A stretch of DNA of 64,000 nt from Bacteroidales bacterium (GTDB lineage: Bacteria > Bacteroidota > Bacteroidia > Bacteroidales > P3). The position numbers were made by a program, and so were the translations under genes. This document shows positions 16,014 through 25,373 of the stretch, in pieces (the first letter of the stretch is position 1; each line of letters begins with the position of its first letter). The DNA lies in assembly GCA_017522065.1 (NCBI GenBank), contig JAFXAD010000043.1:39988-103987 (forward strand). The letters are read 5' to 3'. The notes under the pieces are model-generated. The model was not told where the DNA came from. It saw nothing but the letters and a program-made list of their open reading frames with translations, and did no database searches.

Positions 16014-17600
16014 ATGTCAAAAATGCTTCTGCTGGGCGATGAGGCTATCGCTCAAGCTTTTATAGATGCTGGCGGTAGCGCCATCAACAGCTACCCCGGA
16101 ACCCCCTCGACTCAGATTACTGAGTATGTGATGAAATCAAAACAGGCTAAGGAACAAGGTGTTGTCGCCAACTGGTGCGCCAACGAAAAGACGGCTCTCG
16201 AAGCCTCGATTGGTGTTGCCTACGCCGGCAAACGCGCCATGACCTGCATGAAACACGTGGGTCTCAACGTCTGTGGCGACCCCTTCATGAATGCTGCTAT
16301 CATCGGAACCAAGGGTGTTATCATCGTTGTCGCTGACGACCCGTCGATGTTCTCGAGCCAGGACGAGCAGGACAGCCGCTACTATGGCCACTGGGCTATG
16401 ATACCCATGCTCGAGCCTTCCAACCAGCAGGAGGCCTACGATATGGTCTTCTTCGGCTATGAGCTCTCTGAAAAACTCGGAACACCCGTTCTCTATCGCA
16501 TCCCCACCCGTCTGGCCCACAGCCGCGCCGGCGTCGAGCGCAAGCCCGTACTGCCGCAGAACCCTCTGACCAGCCCCAGCGATCCGAAGAGCTTCGTCCT
16601 GCTGCCGGTGAACGCCAAGCGCCTGTACCGTGACTTGATCGACAAACAGCCCGCTTTCACCAAATCGAGCGAAGAGAGCGGTTACAACAAATATTTCGAA
16701 GGCACCGACAAGAGCCGCGGTATCATCACCACCGGCATCGCCTTCAACTACCTGCAAGAAAACTTCCCCGGCGGCAAGTGCCCCTACCCGGTGGTCAAAA
16801 TCACCCAGTATCCGCTGCCGTTCAATATGCTTAACAAACTGTATGACGAGGTCGACGAGATTCTCGTTCTCGAGGATGGCCAGCCCTTCGTCGAGGAGCA
16901 CATCAAGGGATTCCTTGGCAAAGGCAAGCCCGTTCACGGACGTCTGGACGAGACCATTCGTCGCGATGGCGAGCTGAACGCCGAGAAGGTTGCCAAAGCC
17001 CTGGGCATGAAGGTTGCCAACGGTCCTGCTGTTCCTGAGGTCGTCACCAACCGTCCTCCGGCTCTCTGCGTCGGCTGCCCCCACATCGACAGCTATGAGG
17101 CCGTCATCGAGGTGATGAAGAAGTATCCTAACGGTCGCGTATTCGGCGACATCGGATGCTACACCCTCGGTTTCAATATGGGTGCTATCAACACGACTGT
17201 CTGTATGGGTGCTTCGGTCACTATGGCCAAAGGTGCTTCGGAAATGGGTATTTTCCCCGCCATCGGCGTCATCGGCGACGGTACGTTTGGCCACAGCGGT
17301 ATGACCGGTCTGCTCGACTGCGTCAACGAGAAGGCTAACGTCATCATCATGATTCTTGACAACGACATCACGGCAATGACCGGCGGACAGCCCTCGAGCG
17401 CAAACCAGAAGCTCTTCAACATCTGCAAGGGCCTTGGCGTCGACCCCGACCATATCCGCACCATCGTTCCTTTGAAGAAGAACCACGACGAGTTTGTGAA
17501 GATCCTCGAAGAGGAAATCGCATACAACGGCGTCAGCGTCATCATCCCGCAGCGCGTCTGCATCGTCGAAAACAAGAAACGCATTGCAGCTAAGAAATAA
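16014..17600 (+). CDS. iorA: Indolepyruvate:ferredoxin oxidoreductase, alpha subunit
   Basis: 528 residues. With IorB it oxidatively decarboxylates aryl pyruvates (from Trp, Phe, Tyr) to aryl-acetyl-CoA and reduces ferredoxin. Visible are the pyrimidine-binding half (NSYPGTPSTQITEY, ANEKTALEASIGVAYAGKRA), CVGCPH, and the thiamine-diphosphate site GDGTFGHSG with DNDITAMTGGQPSS. It ends shortly after the ThDP domain (KKRIAAKK), so the C-terminal 2[4Fe-4S] ferredoxin domain of longer IorA proteins (about 600 or more residues) is missing. Electrons must leave by another route. The codon choice suggests good expression. Confidence 0.93.
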   Translation: MSKMLLLGDEAIAQAFIDAGGSAINSYPGTPSTQITEYVMKSKQAKEQGVVANWCANEKTALEASIGVAYAGKRAMTCMKHVGLNVCGDPFMNAAIIGTKGVIIVVADDPSMFSSQDEQDSRYYGHWAMIPMLEPSNQQEAYDMVFFGYELSEKLGTPVLYRIPTRLAHSRAGVERKPVLPQNPLTSPSDPKSFVLLPVNAKRLYRDLIDKQPAFTKSSEESGYNKYFEGTDKSRGIITTGIAFNYLQENFPGGKCPYPVVKITQYPLPFNMLNKLYDEVDEILVLEDGQPFVEEHIKGFLGKGKPVHGRLDETIRRDGELNAEKVAKALGMKVANGPAVPEVVTNRPPALCVGCPHIDSYEAVIEVMKKYPNGRVFGDIGCYTLGFNMGAINTTVCMGASVTMAKGASEMGIFPAIGVIGDGTFGHSGMTGLLDCVNEKANVIIMILDNDITAMTGGQPSSANQKLFNICKGLGVDPDHIRTIVPLKKNHDEFVKILEEEIAYNGVSVIIPQRVCIVENKKRIAAKK

Positions 17601-17633
17601 TAAACGAAAACGATAACGAAAACGATAACAACA

Positions 17634-18197
17634 ATGAAAAAAGATATAATTCTCTGTGGTGTAGGCGGCGACGGTATCGTCTCCGTAGCCAAGATTATAA
17701 GCGATGCAGCCCTCAACCTGGGCCTCAACGTCAAGCAAAGTGAAATCCACGGTATGTCGCAGCGCGGTGGCTCGGTGTTCAGCCACCTCCGCGTCAGCAG
17801 CGAGCCTATCTTCGCTGATGTCATCCCCGAAGGCAAAGCCGACATCATCCTCAGCTCGGAGCCTATGGAGGCCCTGCGCTATCTGCCGTTCCTGGCTCCC
17901 GACGGCGTTGTCATCACCAACAGCGATCCCTTTGTCAACATCACCAACTATCCCGATATCGAGAAGGTTTATGCCGAACTGAAGAAACTTCCCAAACTGG
18001 TATGCTTCAACGCCAATGCCATCGCCAAAGAGCTCAACGCCCGTGGCAACATGGTGCTGCTCGGCGCCGCAGCCCCGTACCTTGAAATCGCTTTCGAGGA
18101 ACTCGAAAAGGCAATCAAGGCCATCTTCGGTCGCAAGGGCGATGAGGTCGTCGAGACCAATATCAAGGCCATCCGTGCCGGTCGCGACGCCAAGTAA
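17634..18197 (+). CDS. iorB: Indolepyruvate oxidoreductase, beta subunit
   Basis: 187 residues of the gamma-type domain of 2-oxoacid:ferredoxin oxidoreductases (GVGGDGIVSVAKII, then SEIHGMSQRGGSVFSHLRV). It pairs with IorA directly upstream. The 33-base spacer is a small repeat (two copies of GAAAACGATAAC), so slippage could change the distance between the genes. A terminator follows. Confidence 0.93.
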   Translation: MKKDIILCGVGGDGIVSVAKIISDAALNLGLNVKQSEIHGMSQRGGSVFSHLRVSSEPIFADVIPEGKADIILSSEPMEALRYLPFLAPDGVVITNSDPFVNITNYPDIEKVYAELKKLPKLVCFNANAIAKELNARGNMVLLGAAAPYLEIAFEELEKAIKAIFGRKGDEVVETNIKAIRAGRDAK

Positions 18198-18223
18198 GAT
18201 TGTACGCTCTACTTTAAAAAAAG

Positions 18224-18263
18224 AAGCGAGACTGCACCAAGGGTGTGGTCTCGCTTGCTTTTT
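18224..18263 (+). terminator. Terminator of iorAB
   Basis: AAGCGAGACTGCACC (18224-18238) pairs with GGTGTGGTCTCGCTT (18242-18256), followed by GCTTTTT. It starts 27 bases after the iorB stop. Confidence 0.85.
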
Positions 18264-18331
18264 AGGCTTTTCTTCGCATCCGAAAAAGTTTTTTTTCGTA
18301 CTTTTGCAAACTTTTTTACTCTATATTGACT

Positions 18332-19813
18332 ATGTTGACTACTATACATATTGTTGGTATTGTGCTTACTGTGAGTCTCTTGGTGGCGGTGAGCGTCCTC
18401 TCGGGACGCAAAGTGAAAGATGCCAAAGGGTTCACCACCGGTGGCAAGGCTGGCAGCTGGATGGTCTGTGGTGCCATTCTCGGCACCCTCGTCGGTGGCC
18501 AAAGCACCATCGGCACAGCGCAGTTGGCTTTCTCCTATGGCCTTTCGGCTTGGTGGTTCACCATTGGTGCGGCGCTGGGTGCTCTCTTGTTGGGATTGGT
18601 CTATGCCAAGCCGCTTCGTGGCAGCGGATGCACGACGGTTATGGAAGTTGTGCGTAAACAGTATGGCCGTCGTGCCGAGACGGTCGGCTCCATTTTGTTT
18701 CTGATAGGTATCTTCATCAGTATCATGTCGCAGCTCCTCTCTTCGTCGGCCATGATTACGAGTCTGTTCGGCATCCCGACGGGGATGGCCCTGGTTATCG
18801 GTGCTGTGCTTATCGCTGCATTGGTATTCTTTGGCGGCATCAGGAGTGCTGGGGCAGGGGGTATTGTGAAACTCGTCCTCCTCTACATCAGCTCGTTGGC
18901 GGCTGGCATTGCTGTCTGGAAGCTCGCTGGCGGGATGAGTGGTATCGGCAGTGGTCTTGATGCTGTATATTCCAATCCGCAAATTGCCGCTATCAACGAT
19001 ATCGGCAGTGCTGAGGATGTCCATCGCCGCTACGGGTCACTGCTGGCCCGCGGACCGCTGAAAGACCTCGGAGGATGCCTGTCGCTGACACTCGGCGTGG
19101 TGTGTACGCAGACTTATGCGCAAGCCATCTGGTCTGCCGCTTCGACAGCCAAAGCCCGTCGCGGAGCTGTGCTCTGTGCCGCCCTAATCCCGCTGATAGG
19201 TGCGGCCTGTACGCTGGTGGGAATATATATGCGTGGACACTATGTGACCATGGCGGAATACGAAGCCGTGACTGCGGCAGGAGCATCACTGCCCGAAGGC
19301 ATAGGCATAATTGAGAATTCTCTGCAGGCTTTCCCGGCATTCATCATTGCCCATCTTCCTTCGTGGCTTGGAGGTATAGCTCTCGGTACGTTGCTTATCA
19401 ATATCCTTGGCAGTGGCAGCGGATTAGTCCTTGGTGCTGCTACTATCATGACGCGTGATGTCTACGGCAACCTCATGTCTCTACTTGGACGAAATCCTCG
19501 GCTCGGTCAACTTGCGCAGACACGTCTCAGCATCCTTCTTTTGCTTGCTATGGGTGTGGCCTTGGCTCATTTTGTTCGTGGCGCTTTCATCAACGACCTC
19601 GGATTCCTTTCGCTCGGTTTGCGTGCTGCGGTATTGCTGTTGCCGCTCAGTATTGCCTTGTGGAAGCCGGGACGCTGCAACGCCCGTGCGGTCACTGCGA
19701 GCATGATTGTCGGTTCTGTCGTGATGCTTGCCGCTGGACTGCTGCACCTTCCTCCAGACCCTATGTACTATGGTTTGGCAGGCTCGGCATTGGTTCTGCT
19801 TGTCTTTCGTTAA
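18332..19813 (+). CDS. Sodium:solute symporter family protein
   Basis: 493 residues from the ATG at 18332 (MLTTIHIVG); a TTG two codons earlier is in frame but less likely. About 13 membrane helices fit the SSS (SLC5) family. Recognisable are the helix-1 region GRKVKDAKGFTTGGKAGSW with GTLVGGQSTIGTAQLAFSYG, the sodium-site segment, and SGSGLVLGAATIMTRDVYG in helix 8/9. It probably imports an organic solute with sodium; the solute is unknown. A -7 box TACTTTTG lies at 18299-18306. Confidence 0.85.
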   Translation: MLTTIHIVGIVLTVSLLVAVSVLSGRKVKDAKGFTTGGKAGSWMVCGAILGTLVGGQSTIGTAQLAFSYGLSAWWFTIGAALGALLLGLVYAKPLRGSGCTTVMEVVRKQYGRRAETVGSILFLIGIFISIMSQLLSSSAMITSLFGIPTGMALVIGAVLIAALVFFGGIRSAGAGGIVKLVLLYISSLAAGIAVWKLAGGMSGIGSGLDAVYSNPQIAAINDIGSAEDVHRRYGSLLARGPLKDLGGCLSLTLGVVCTQTYAQAIWSAASTAKARRGAVLCAALIPLIGAACTLVGIYMRGHYVTMAEYEAVTAAGASLPEGIGIIENSLQAFPAFIIAHLPSWLGGIALGTLLINILGSGSGLVLGAATIMTRDVYGNLMSLLGRNPRLGQLAQTRLSILLLLAMGVALAHFVRGAFINDLGFLSLGLRAAVLLLPLSIALWKPGRCNARAVTASMIVGSVVMLAAGLLHLPPDPMYYGLAGSALVLLVFR

Positions 19814-19855
19814 TTGGTTTCAATAAGGAAGACAGCCTGAATTGTGGAGTTAAAG

Positions 19856-20083
19856 CTATTGTTTGTTGTGCGAGACAACCAATTTGCGTGTAATCATACC
19901 TCCATCGGAATGTATGGCGACAATATATGTGCCTGATGCCAGTGATGATACTGATAATTCGGACGAATGTCCGTCCGTTTCGATGCTGTATAGGCGATGT
20001 CCTTTGAGATTGTAAATATCAATATGTTTCAACGAGTAGGGCGAAACGATGGTCACGATGTCCGAGGCGGGATTAGGAATGAT
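19856..20083 (-). pseudogene. Orphan T9SS C-terminal sorting domain (gene remnant)
   Basis: The minus-strand frame from 20083 reads IIPNPASDIVTIVSPYSLKH, then IDIYNLKGHRLYSIETD, and near the end LASGTYIVAIHSDGG and KLVVSHNKQ. This is a complete type A T9SS sorting domain (PNPAS, then the lxGxYiv and K-hvV pattern). Two stop codons (TAG, TGA) lie immediately before it in frame and no passenger domain is attached, so it is the 3' remnant of a deleted secreted-protein gene. The neighbouring gene ends at 20110. Confidence 0.7.
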
Positions 20084-20109
20084 CTATCACTTAGAAGTCT
20101 TCACGGAAC

Positions 20110-20613
20110 TCAAAACAAGGGCGTTTTACTGTTGAGAGGGATAATGTAATAAATCGATTGTTGATCGCGGAAGAATTCGATGGCTCCTCGACGTTTCCAG
20201 TATTGGTGCGTCTTGAGGCGATGCATTACCGGTACGAAGACGAAGTCGTAATTGGCTTTCAACTCCTCCCATATTTCCATGATCATCTGCTGGTTGAGTG
20301 GTGTGTGGCGGTATGGCTCGGCGACGATGAACGAGAAAACGGCAGTGTAGCGTTGGGCATTTAGTTTTTGTAGCAACTCGGGTTGTTCGCTGATTATGGC
20401 CTCTGTCTCCTCCTCGATACGGTAGTCACTCATATTCAATAGCCCTATGGTTGTACCGTTGCCGTCGGTTGCTTTGACGCTCAGTGGCCAGTTGAAGTGC
20501 AGGTTCTCAACCCACCAGGCAACTTCGTTGCGGTCAAACCCATACTGACGTGTAATCCATTCTATGGTCTCTCTGCTGTCGGCAGATGTCATGCGGTGCA
20601 GTGTAATGCTCAT
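20110..20613 (-). CDS. GNAT-like acetyltransferase (probable)
   Basis: 167 residues. The alternating pattern (TAVFSFIVAEPYRHTPLNQQ, EELKANYDFVFVPVMHRLKT, then HQYWKRRGAIEFFRD) resembles a GNAT fold with its pantetheine-binding loop and the final YWKRRGA helix, but the usual R/QxxGxG/A loop is weak. It overlaps the upstream DUF2156 gene by 4 bases (ATGA), so the two are translationally coupled. The target is unknown. Confidence 0.55.
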   Translation of the reverse strand: MSITLHRMTSADSRETIEWITRQYGFDRNEVAWWVENLHFNWPLSVKATDGNGTTIGLLNMSDYRIEEETEAIISEQPELLQKLNAQRYTAVFSFIVAEPYRHTPLNQQMIMEIWEELKANYDFVFVPVMHRLKTHQYWKRRGAIEFFRDQQSIYYIIPLNSKTPLF

Positions 20614-21527
20614 ATCTTATCGAAAGTAATGATATTATAGCTCAGCAACATTTCGGGATGGTATGATAGCTTTGATTTGCGTAGTCCCTCGAGTCCCATG
20701 TCTTCTTCGCGGTTGATGTATTTGAACTGCGGCGGCATGTGGATTGCCATTTGTTGGTTGATTATGTTGAAAGCACCGTCAATGCTACGGTCCGCTTTCT
20801 CGACACAGGTGTCGAATGTGTCCTCAGTCACTGCGGTGCCGAAGCTGAATGCTATCATCTTGCCGTCAACAAAAATGGAGCCTCCGTACATGTCCAAATC
20901 GTTCCACTGCCTGAAAATGGTTTCGATCATTTTGTGCTCGCTCTCAATGGTGTTGCCGTACCAAGGGTTGTCGTGGTGCACTTCGTCACGCCAGAGTTGC
21001 TCCAGCAGCCGGCATTGGTCGAAGAGGTCGGGCGTAAGCTCGCGAAATACGAAACCCGGATGCTCGCTGAGAAACTTGTTGACGTGATTTCGCTTGGCCT
21101 TCAGGTTTTTGCCTTTCAGTTGCTCCAACTCTTCGCGCAGGTAGATGTAATCGTAGCTGTTGCGCAACGGTTCAACTGTGACGGCATCCCCATATCGCTC
21201 TTTCAGGTCGTTGGCCCATCGGTCTTCGACTGCTATGAGCATAAGTCCTTCTTGTTCTGTTTCCCGAAGAGCTTCAATAAGCCCGTTTTGTGGTATTGTC
21301 GCCGAGTTGATGAAATAGGCTGGTTGGCGATGGTCGAAGAGATAGCGGAAAATGACAGTGCCATCCAGCAGGCACACTGTGGTGTCAAAAAGAAAACTCC
21401 ATCCTATCAGGTTGGCAAAGTTGAAGTTGCAGTTACGAAGGCCAGAGCGGAGTGTGATGGTTTGAACGTCCTGTTTGTCGTTGAGCGTAAGGGGATGAAA
21501 CTGTAGGGTAGGGTGTGTTGTTGTCAT
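20610..21527 (-). CDS. DUF2156 / phosphatidylglycerol lysyltransferase C-terminal-like protein
   Basis: 305 residues of the soluble two-GNAT fold that forms the C-terminal half of lysyl-phosphatidylglycerol synthases, here without membrane helices. Typical blocks are DYIYLREELEQLKGKNLKAK, RNHVNKFLSEHPGF, DGKMIAFSFG and INREEDMGLEGLRKSKLSYH. Stand-alone members in Bacteroidetes have no proven function; aminoacyl or acyl transfer is plausible. It lies 8 bases after prmC and overlaps the next gene, forming a three-gene operon. Confidence 0.82.
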   Translation of the reverse strand: MTTTHPTLQFHPLTLNDKQDVQTITLRSGLRNCNFNFANLIGWSFLFDTTVCLLDGTVIFRYLFDHRQPAYFINSATIPQNGLIEALRETEQEGLMLIAVEDRWANDLKERYGDAVTVEPLRNSYDYIYLREELEQLKGKNLKAKRNHVNKFLSEHPGFVFRELTPDLFDQCRLLEQLWRDEVHHDNPWYGNTIESEHKMIETIFRQWNDLDMYGGSIFVDGKMIAFSFGTAVTEDTFDTCVEKADRSIDGAFNIINQQMAIHMPPQFKYINREEDMGLEGLRKSKLSYHPEMLLSYNIITFDKI

Positions 21528-21535
21528 TTTTTTTG

Positions 21536-22435
21536 CTATTCTATGTGTTTTGTCGCAGTCAGCATTCTGTCGTGTTCGCGGAAATCCCTATGAACCTTTG
21601 TGTAGAACCCATATTCCTCAAATAGTTCTGCTGTCTTGAGCCCTAACTGTTCGTTGATTTCGACTATGACAATTCCACTGTCTTTAAGTTTTTTTTCTGC
21701 TGTCCGTGCAATTGTTCGGTAGAAGCGTAGCGGGTCGTCGTCGGGTACGAAGAGGGCGCTGTGCGGTTCCCAGTCGAGGACGTTGCGGTTCATTGTCTCT
21801 TTCTCGCTCAGCATCACGTATGGGGGATTGCTGATTATAAGATCGAAACGGCTGTCTTCTAACGTGAATTGAGGCGATAGTATGTCGTCCTGTCTGAAGT
21901 CGATTTCGACGTTGTTGATTGCTGCGTTGTGGCGAGCCTTGGATAATGCTTCGGCCGATATGTCGATGGCAGTCACCTGCAATTGCGGCAGATGTTTTGC
22001 AAGTGCGATGGCAATGCATCCGCTGCCGGTGCATAGGTCAAGAGCCTTGAAAGGTGTTGTCGCAGAGGTGAGATTTGAAATCTTTTTTATTGTCCAGTCG
22101 ACTATCTCTTCTGTCTCGGGACGTGGAATCAGCGTGCTTTGGTCAACATCGATGCGGCAGCCGCAGAACTCGCTCCAGCCTACAATATGTTGTATTGGTC
22201 GCCATTGCTTCAGGTCTTCCACAGCCCAGTGGAAACGCAGCAGGTCGCTTTGGTTGACGGTGTCGTCGCGGTGTAGCAGCAATGCTGTCGTGTTCCATCC
22301 AAGAAAGGCCTCGAACACTATGCCTACCATGGCCTTCACCTCATCCGGACCGTATTGTCGGTCAAGTTGCTGATGAAAGTAGCGTTCGATGTCGCGAACC
22401 TTGTTGGATGGTATGTGCATGTCTGTCGTGTTCAT
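21536..22435 (-). CDS. prmC: Peptide chain release factor N5-glutamine methyltransferase
   Basis: 299 residues from the ATG at 22435 (MNTTDMHIPSNK). An ATG 12 codons upstream is in frame but lies in a tandem repeat. PrmC methylates the GGQ glutamine of RF1 and RF2. Visible are the N-terminal helical domain, LIPRPETEEIVDW, the SAM-binding LDLCTGSGCIAIALAK and the catalytic NPPYVM. Neighbours downstream are the DUF2156 and GNAT-like genes. Confidence 0.92.
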   Translation of the reverse strand: MNTTDMHIPSNKVRDIERYFHQQLDRQYGPDEVKAMVGIVFEAFLGWNTTALLLHRDDTVNQSDLLRFHWAVEDLKQWRPIQHIVGWSEFCGCRIDVDQSTLIPRPETEEIVDWTIKKISNLTSATTPFKALDLCTGSGCIAIALAKHLPQLQVTAIDISAEALSKARHNAAINNVEIDFRQDDILSPQFTLEDSRFDLIISNPPYVMLSEKETMNRNVLDWEPHSALFVPDDDPLRFYRTIARTAEKKLKDSGIVIVEINEQLGLKTAELFEEYGFYTKVHRDFREHDRMLTATKHIE

Positions 22436-22459
22436 AGGACCCTCATTTTTGTCGTTGTT

Positions 22460-22571
22460 CTCCGTTCTCACATCTCCGTTCTCACATCTCCGTTTTCACA
22501 TCTCCGTTCTCACATCTCCGTTCTCACATCTCCGTTCTCACATCTCCGTTCTCACATCTCCGTTCTCCGTT
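22460..22571. repeat. 14-bp tandem repeat (CTCCGTTCTCACAT, seven full copies)
   Basis: Seven copies of CTCCGTTCTCACAT, one with a C-to-T change, plus a partial copy fill the gap between rnhA and prmC. The array touches the rnhA stop codon at 22571 and begins 25 bases from the prmC start codon. The near-perfect copies suggest a recent, slippage-prone array. Confidence 0.95.
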
Positions 22572-23239
22572 TACTTCCTTCCGAAATCTGCCGGAATCTC
22601 GCCCCAGCGGTCGGTGTCCCATTTCAGAATTTGAGTGCTGTAGTGATTGTTGTGCAGCCAAGCTTCGGCACGGTGTATTATTTCATATAGTTTCTGTGTA
22701 TCTGGTGTCAGCGGCAGTTTTGTCCGGCACTGCTTTGCCCGCACCCAGTTGATGGCGTTGACCGAGTCGGAATACAGTATCTGGTTCATATTGTTCTTCT
22801 TCAGGTAGGCCAAGCCGTGGACGATAGCAAGGAACTCGCCTATGTTGTTTGTTCCAACAGGCGCTTTGAAGTGGAACAGCTGTGTGCGGCTTGCCACGTA
22901 CACACCTTGATATTCCATAACGCCGGGGTTGCCGCTGCATGCGGCGTCGACGGCTATGGCATCGAGTATTGGCTTTGGCCCTTGGGCATCGGGACGTACC
23001 ACCGTCATGCCTTCGGCATCGGTAATCAGTATGGATTCCCCTTTGGTTTGTTTTTCTATTACCGATGCGGCCATTTCCGGGCCGATGCGGAAGGCTTGCT
23101 CTGCCATCGTCCGGCTTTCGTACGATTTGTATTTCGCTCCGGCGACACCTTTTATCTGCTTTTCACAGTCGTTCCAGTTGTCGTAAATGCCAGGCTGGTT
23201 GCCTTGCCAGACTACATAGTATTTCTGTTTTTTTGCCAT
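22571..23239 (-). CDS. rnhA: Ribonuclease HI with N-terminal caulimovirus-type domain
   Basis: 222 residues from the ATG at 23239 (MAKKQKYYVV). Residues 1-45 form the RNA-DNA hybrid-binding domain (KYYVVWQGNQPGIYDNWNDC, KSYESRTMAEQAF). The RNase H core has the catalytic acids in AVDAACSGNPG, NNIGEFLAIVHGL, LYSDSVNAINW and WDTDRWGEIPADFG. It removes RNA from RNA-DNA hybrids. The stop codon abuts the 14-bp repeat array, so the 3' untranslated region is that array. Confidence 0.92.
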   Translation of the reverse strand: MAKKQKYYVVWQGNQPGIYDNWNDCEKQIKGVAGAKYKSYESRTMAEQAFRIGPEMAASVIEKQTKGESILITDAEGMTVVRPDAQGPKPILDAIAVDAACSGNPGVMEYQGVYVASRTQLFHFKAPVGTNNIGEFLAIVHGLAYLKKNNMNQILYSDSVNAINWVRAKQCRTKLPLTPDTQKLYEIIHRAEAWLHNNHYSTQILKWDTDRWGEIPADFGRK

Positions 23240-23254
23240 CGTTTCTCTCAGAAA

Positions 23255-23290
23255 AAAGAGCGGTTGCGCATTACAACACAACCGCTCTTT
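23255..23290 (-). terminator. Terminator of the ribosomal protein/tsf operon
   Basis: On the minus strand AAAGAGCGGTTG (complement of 23279-23290) pairs with CAACCGCTCTTT (complement of 23255-23266), followed by TTTT. It lies 46 bases after the tsf stop, immediately before rnhA. Confidence 0.85.
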
Positions 23291-23335
23291 CTGTTATCAG
23301 AATCCGAAATTCAACTTTCGTAATTCAACTTTTGT

Positions 23336-24325
23336 TTATGCTCCAAGTTCAAGGCGTTTGAATCCGGTGCATTTCAGTTCTTTGTCGGTACGGGCGATGA
23401 AGTCTTTCACGCTGACTTTGCTTTCCATAATGTATTCCTGGTTCATCAGGGTGTTCTCCTGGAAATACTTGTTCAAGCGGCCTTTTGCGATGCCTTCGAT
23501 TTTGCCTTCGGGCAGCGATGCAGCGGTCTCAGCGGCGACTTTTTCTTTGATCTCGCGAGCCTGCTTAGCCTGCTCTTCGGTGATCCAGCCCTTTGCCATG
23601 TTGGAATTGATGTGGTCTTCGCTGTCGACGTGTGCGGGGTTGATGCCGGCTTTCTTCAGAGCGGCTTCAACAGCCTTGAGGGTGAGTTCCTCTTTGGTCT
23701 TTTCGCGGTAGACGTTCAGCTCGCTGTCGATAACGCTCTGGGGCACGCTCTGTTCGTCGAGGGCCACGGGGCGCATAGCGACAACTTGCATAGCTACGTT
23801 GTGTCCAACTTCGTCGAAACCGCTCTTGTTCATACCCACGATGCTGGCCATACGGTTGCCGGGGTGTACATAGGCATACACTTTTTCGGCCTCGAGGGTC
23901 TCGAAGTGTGCGAGTTCGATTTTCTCACCGATTTTTGCAATCTGGTCGGTGATGGCGTCAGCAACGCTTGCGCCGTTCAGATCCATCTTCAGAACCTCGT
24001 CCTTGGTGGTGAGGTGCTGAGCCATAGCGGTGTCGATAATGGAGTTCGTGAAGTCGACAAATCCGGCGTTGGTGGCTACGAAGTCGGTTTCGCAGCTAAC
24101 CATGATGATGGCGCCATAGTTGCCCATGCTTTTTGCAAGCACGCAACCTTCGTTGGCGTCACGGTCGGCGCGTTTTGCGGCCATTTTCTGACCTTTCTGG
24201 CGGAGAAGTTCGATGGCTTTCTGCACATCGCCGTCGCATTCCACAAGGGCTTTCTTGCAGTCCATCATTCCTACGCCGGTCAGTTGGCGCAGCTCGTTAA
24301 CCTGTTTTGCAGTGATTGTTGCCAT
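23336..24325 (-). CDS. tsf: Translation elongation factor Ts
   Basis: 329 residues. EF-Ts reloads EF-Tu with GTP. The N-terminal UBA-like domain ([37 protein letters not shown]) and the core ([31 protein letters not shown]) are clear, and it ends [15 protein letters not shown]. It follows rpsB after 20 bases in the usual rpsB-tsf pair. Confidence 0.97.
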   Translation of the reverse strand: MATITAKQVNELRQLTGVGMMDCKKALVECDGDVQKAIELLRQKGQKMAAKRADRDANEGCVLAKSMGNYGAIIMVSCETDFVATNAGFVDFTNSIIDTAMAQHLTTKDEVLKMDLNGASVADAITDQIAKIGEKIELAHFETLEAEKVYAYVHPGNRMASIVGMNKSGFDEVGHNVAMQVVAMRPVALDEQSVPQSVIDSELNVYREKTKEELTLKAVEAALKKAGINPAHVDSEDHINSNMAKGWITEEQAKQAREIKEKVAAETAASLPEGKIEGIAKGRLNKYFQENTLMNQEYIMESKVSVKDFIARTDKELKCTGFKRLELGA

Positions 24326-24345
24326 AGTTGTGTTAACTCCTATTA

Positions 24346-25179
24346 TTATTGGTTGTTGGTGGGATTGCTTTTTCTTCTCGGACGGCGAGGACGACCCTCT
24401 TCGCGGGTGTCATCCTTGGGCTCGTCAATAGCATTCTCGTTCTCTTCGTCGATGTTCTCGTCCTCGACGGCTACGTTGTTCTCCTTGTCAAGCATGCGCT
24501 CGTTCAGACCTTCCTGGATGGCTTCGACCATGTATTTCAGGATGGCAGCAATCGACTTCGATGCATCATCGTTGGCAGGAATCGGGAAGTCGATAAGGTC
24601 GGGGTTGCAGTTGGTGTCGACCAGAGCGAAAGTGGGGATATTGAGACGACGGGCTTCTGCGACGGCAATGTGCTCCTTGTTGATGTCGATGACAAAGAGG
24701 GCGCTGGGCAGACGGGTCAGGTCGGCGATGCTGCCAAGGTTCTTGTCGAGTTTGGCACGTTCGCGCTGCACCTGGAGGCGCTCGCGTTTCGAGATGTTAT
24801 TGAAATCCTTGTCGTGCATCATCTGGTCAAGGGCGTTCATTTTCTTGACGGCCTTGCGGATGGTGGTGAAGTTGGTCAGCATTCCGCCAGGCCAACGCTC
24901 GGTGACGAAAGGCATGTCAACAGCCTTCACCAGTTCGGCTACGACATCCTTGGCCTGTTTCTTAGTGGCGACGAAAAGCACTTTCTTGCCGGAACGGGCG
25001 ATCTGTTTCAGAGCGGCAGCAGCCTCTTCGGCTTTTGCGATGGTCTTCTGAAGGTCAATAACGTGGATGCCGTTGTGCTCCTTGAAGATGTAGGGAGCCA
25101 TTTTAGGATTCCATTTTCTTTTGAGGTGGCCAAAGTGGCAACCTGCTTCAAGCAATTCTTCGAATTTTAATTCTGTCAT
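24346..25179 (-). CDS. rpsB: 30S ribosomal protein S2
   Basis: 277 residues. Signatures are [34 protein letters not shown] and [20 protein letters not shown]. The tail after about residue 235 is an acidic then basic extension ([15 protein letters not shown], then [14 protein letters not shown]), a lineage-specific feature of Bacteroidetes S2. It sits between rpsI and tsf. Confidence 0.97.
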   Translation of the reverse strand: MTELKFEELLEAGCHFGHLKRKWNPKMAPYIFKEHNGIHVIDLQKTIAKAEEAAAALKQIARSGKKVLFVATKKQAKDVVAELVKAVDMPFVTERWPGGMLTNFTTIRKAVKKMNALDQMMHDKDFNNISKRERLQVQRERAKLDKNLGSIADLTRLPSALFVIDINKEHIAVAEARRLNIPTFALVDTNCNPDLIDFPIPANDDASKSIAAILKYMVEAIQEGLNERMLDKENNVAVEDENIDEENENAIDEPKDDTREEGRPRRPRRKSNPTNNQ

Positions 25180-25373
25180 TGTTGTTGTTGTTTACTTTCC
25201 TTTTATACCAATTGCCGAGTAGTCCTTCAGGCCCGGTTTTCCGGCGATCTTATGCCACCGGACTGGCAACGGGGCAGAGTCTCAGCAATTTGGATGCTAA
25301 ACTGTTTATAATCGTATATGATGGTTGTTTCAGCCTTTCTGAAGGGTAGGCATCCACAACCGCACTTCCACTG
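25180..25373 (-). promoter_or_regulatory. Structured leader or intergenic region upstream of rpsB (candidate)
   Basis: 194 non-coding bases between rpsI and rpsB. On the minus strand the GC-rich block around 25232-25275 (CCAGTCCGGTGG, GCCGGAAAACCGGGCC) can fold into hairpins, unlike the AT-rich flanks. A ribosomal-protein autoregulatory leader is plausible. No clear promoter or terminator is seen, so this is only a candidate. Confidence 0.3.

Noticed and set aside
15162-17600. Long antisense ORFs opposite iorA, the radical SAM gene and other GC-rich genes
   Set aside because: They arise from biased codon use on the coding strand and have no conserved motifs.
22460-22571. CRISPR array
   Set aside because: The 14-bp units are back to back with no spacers and there are no cas genes.
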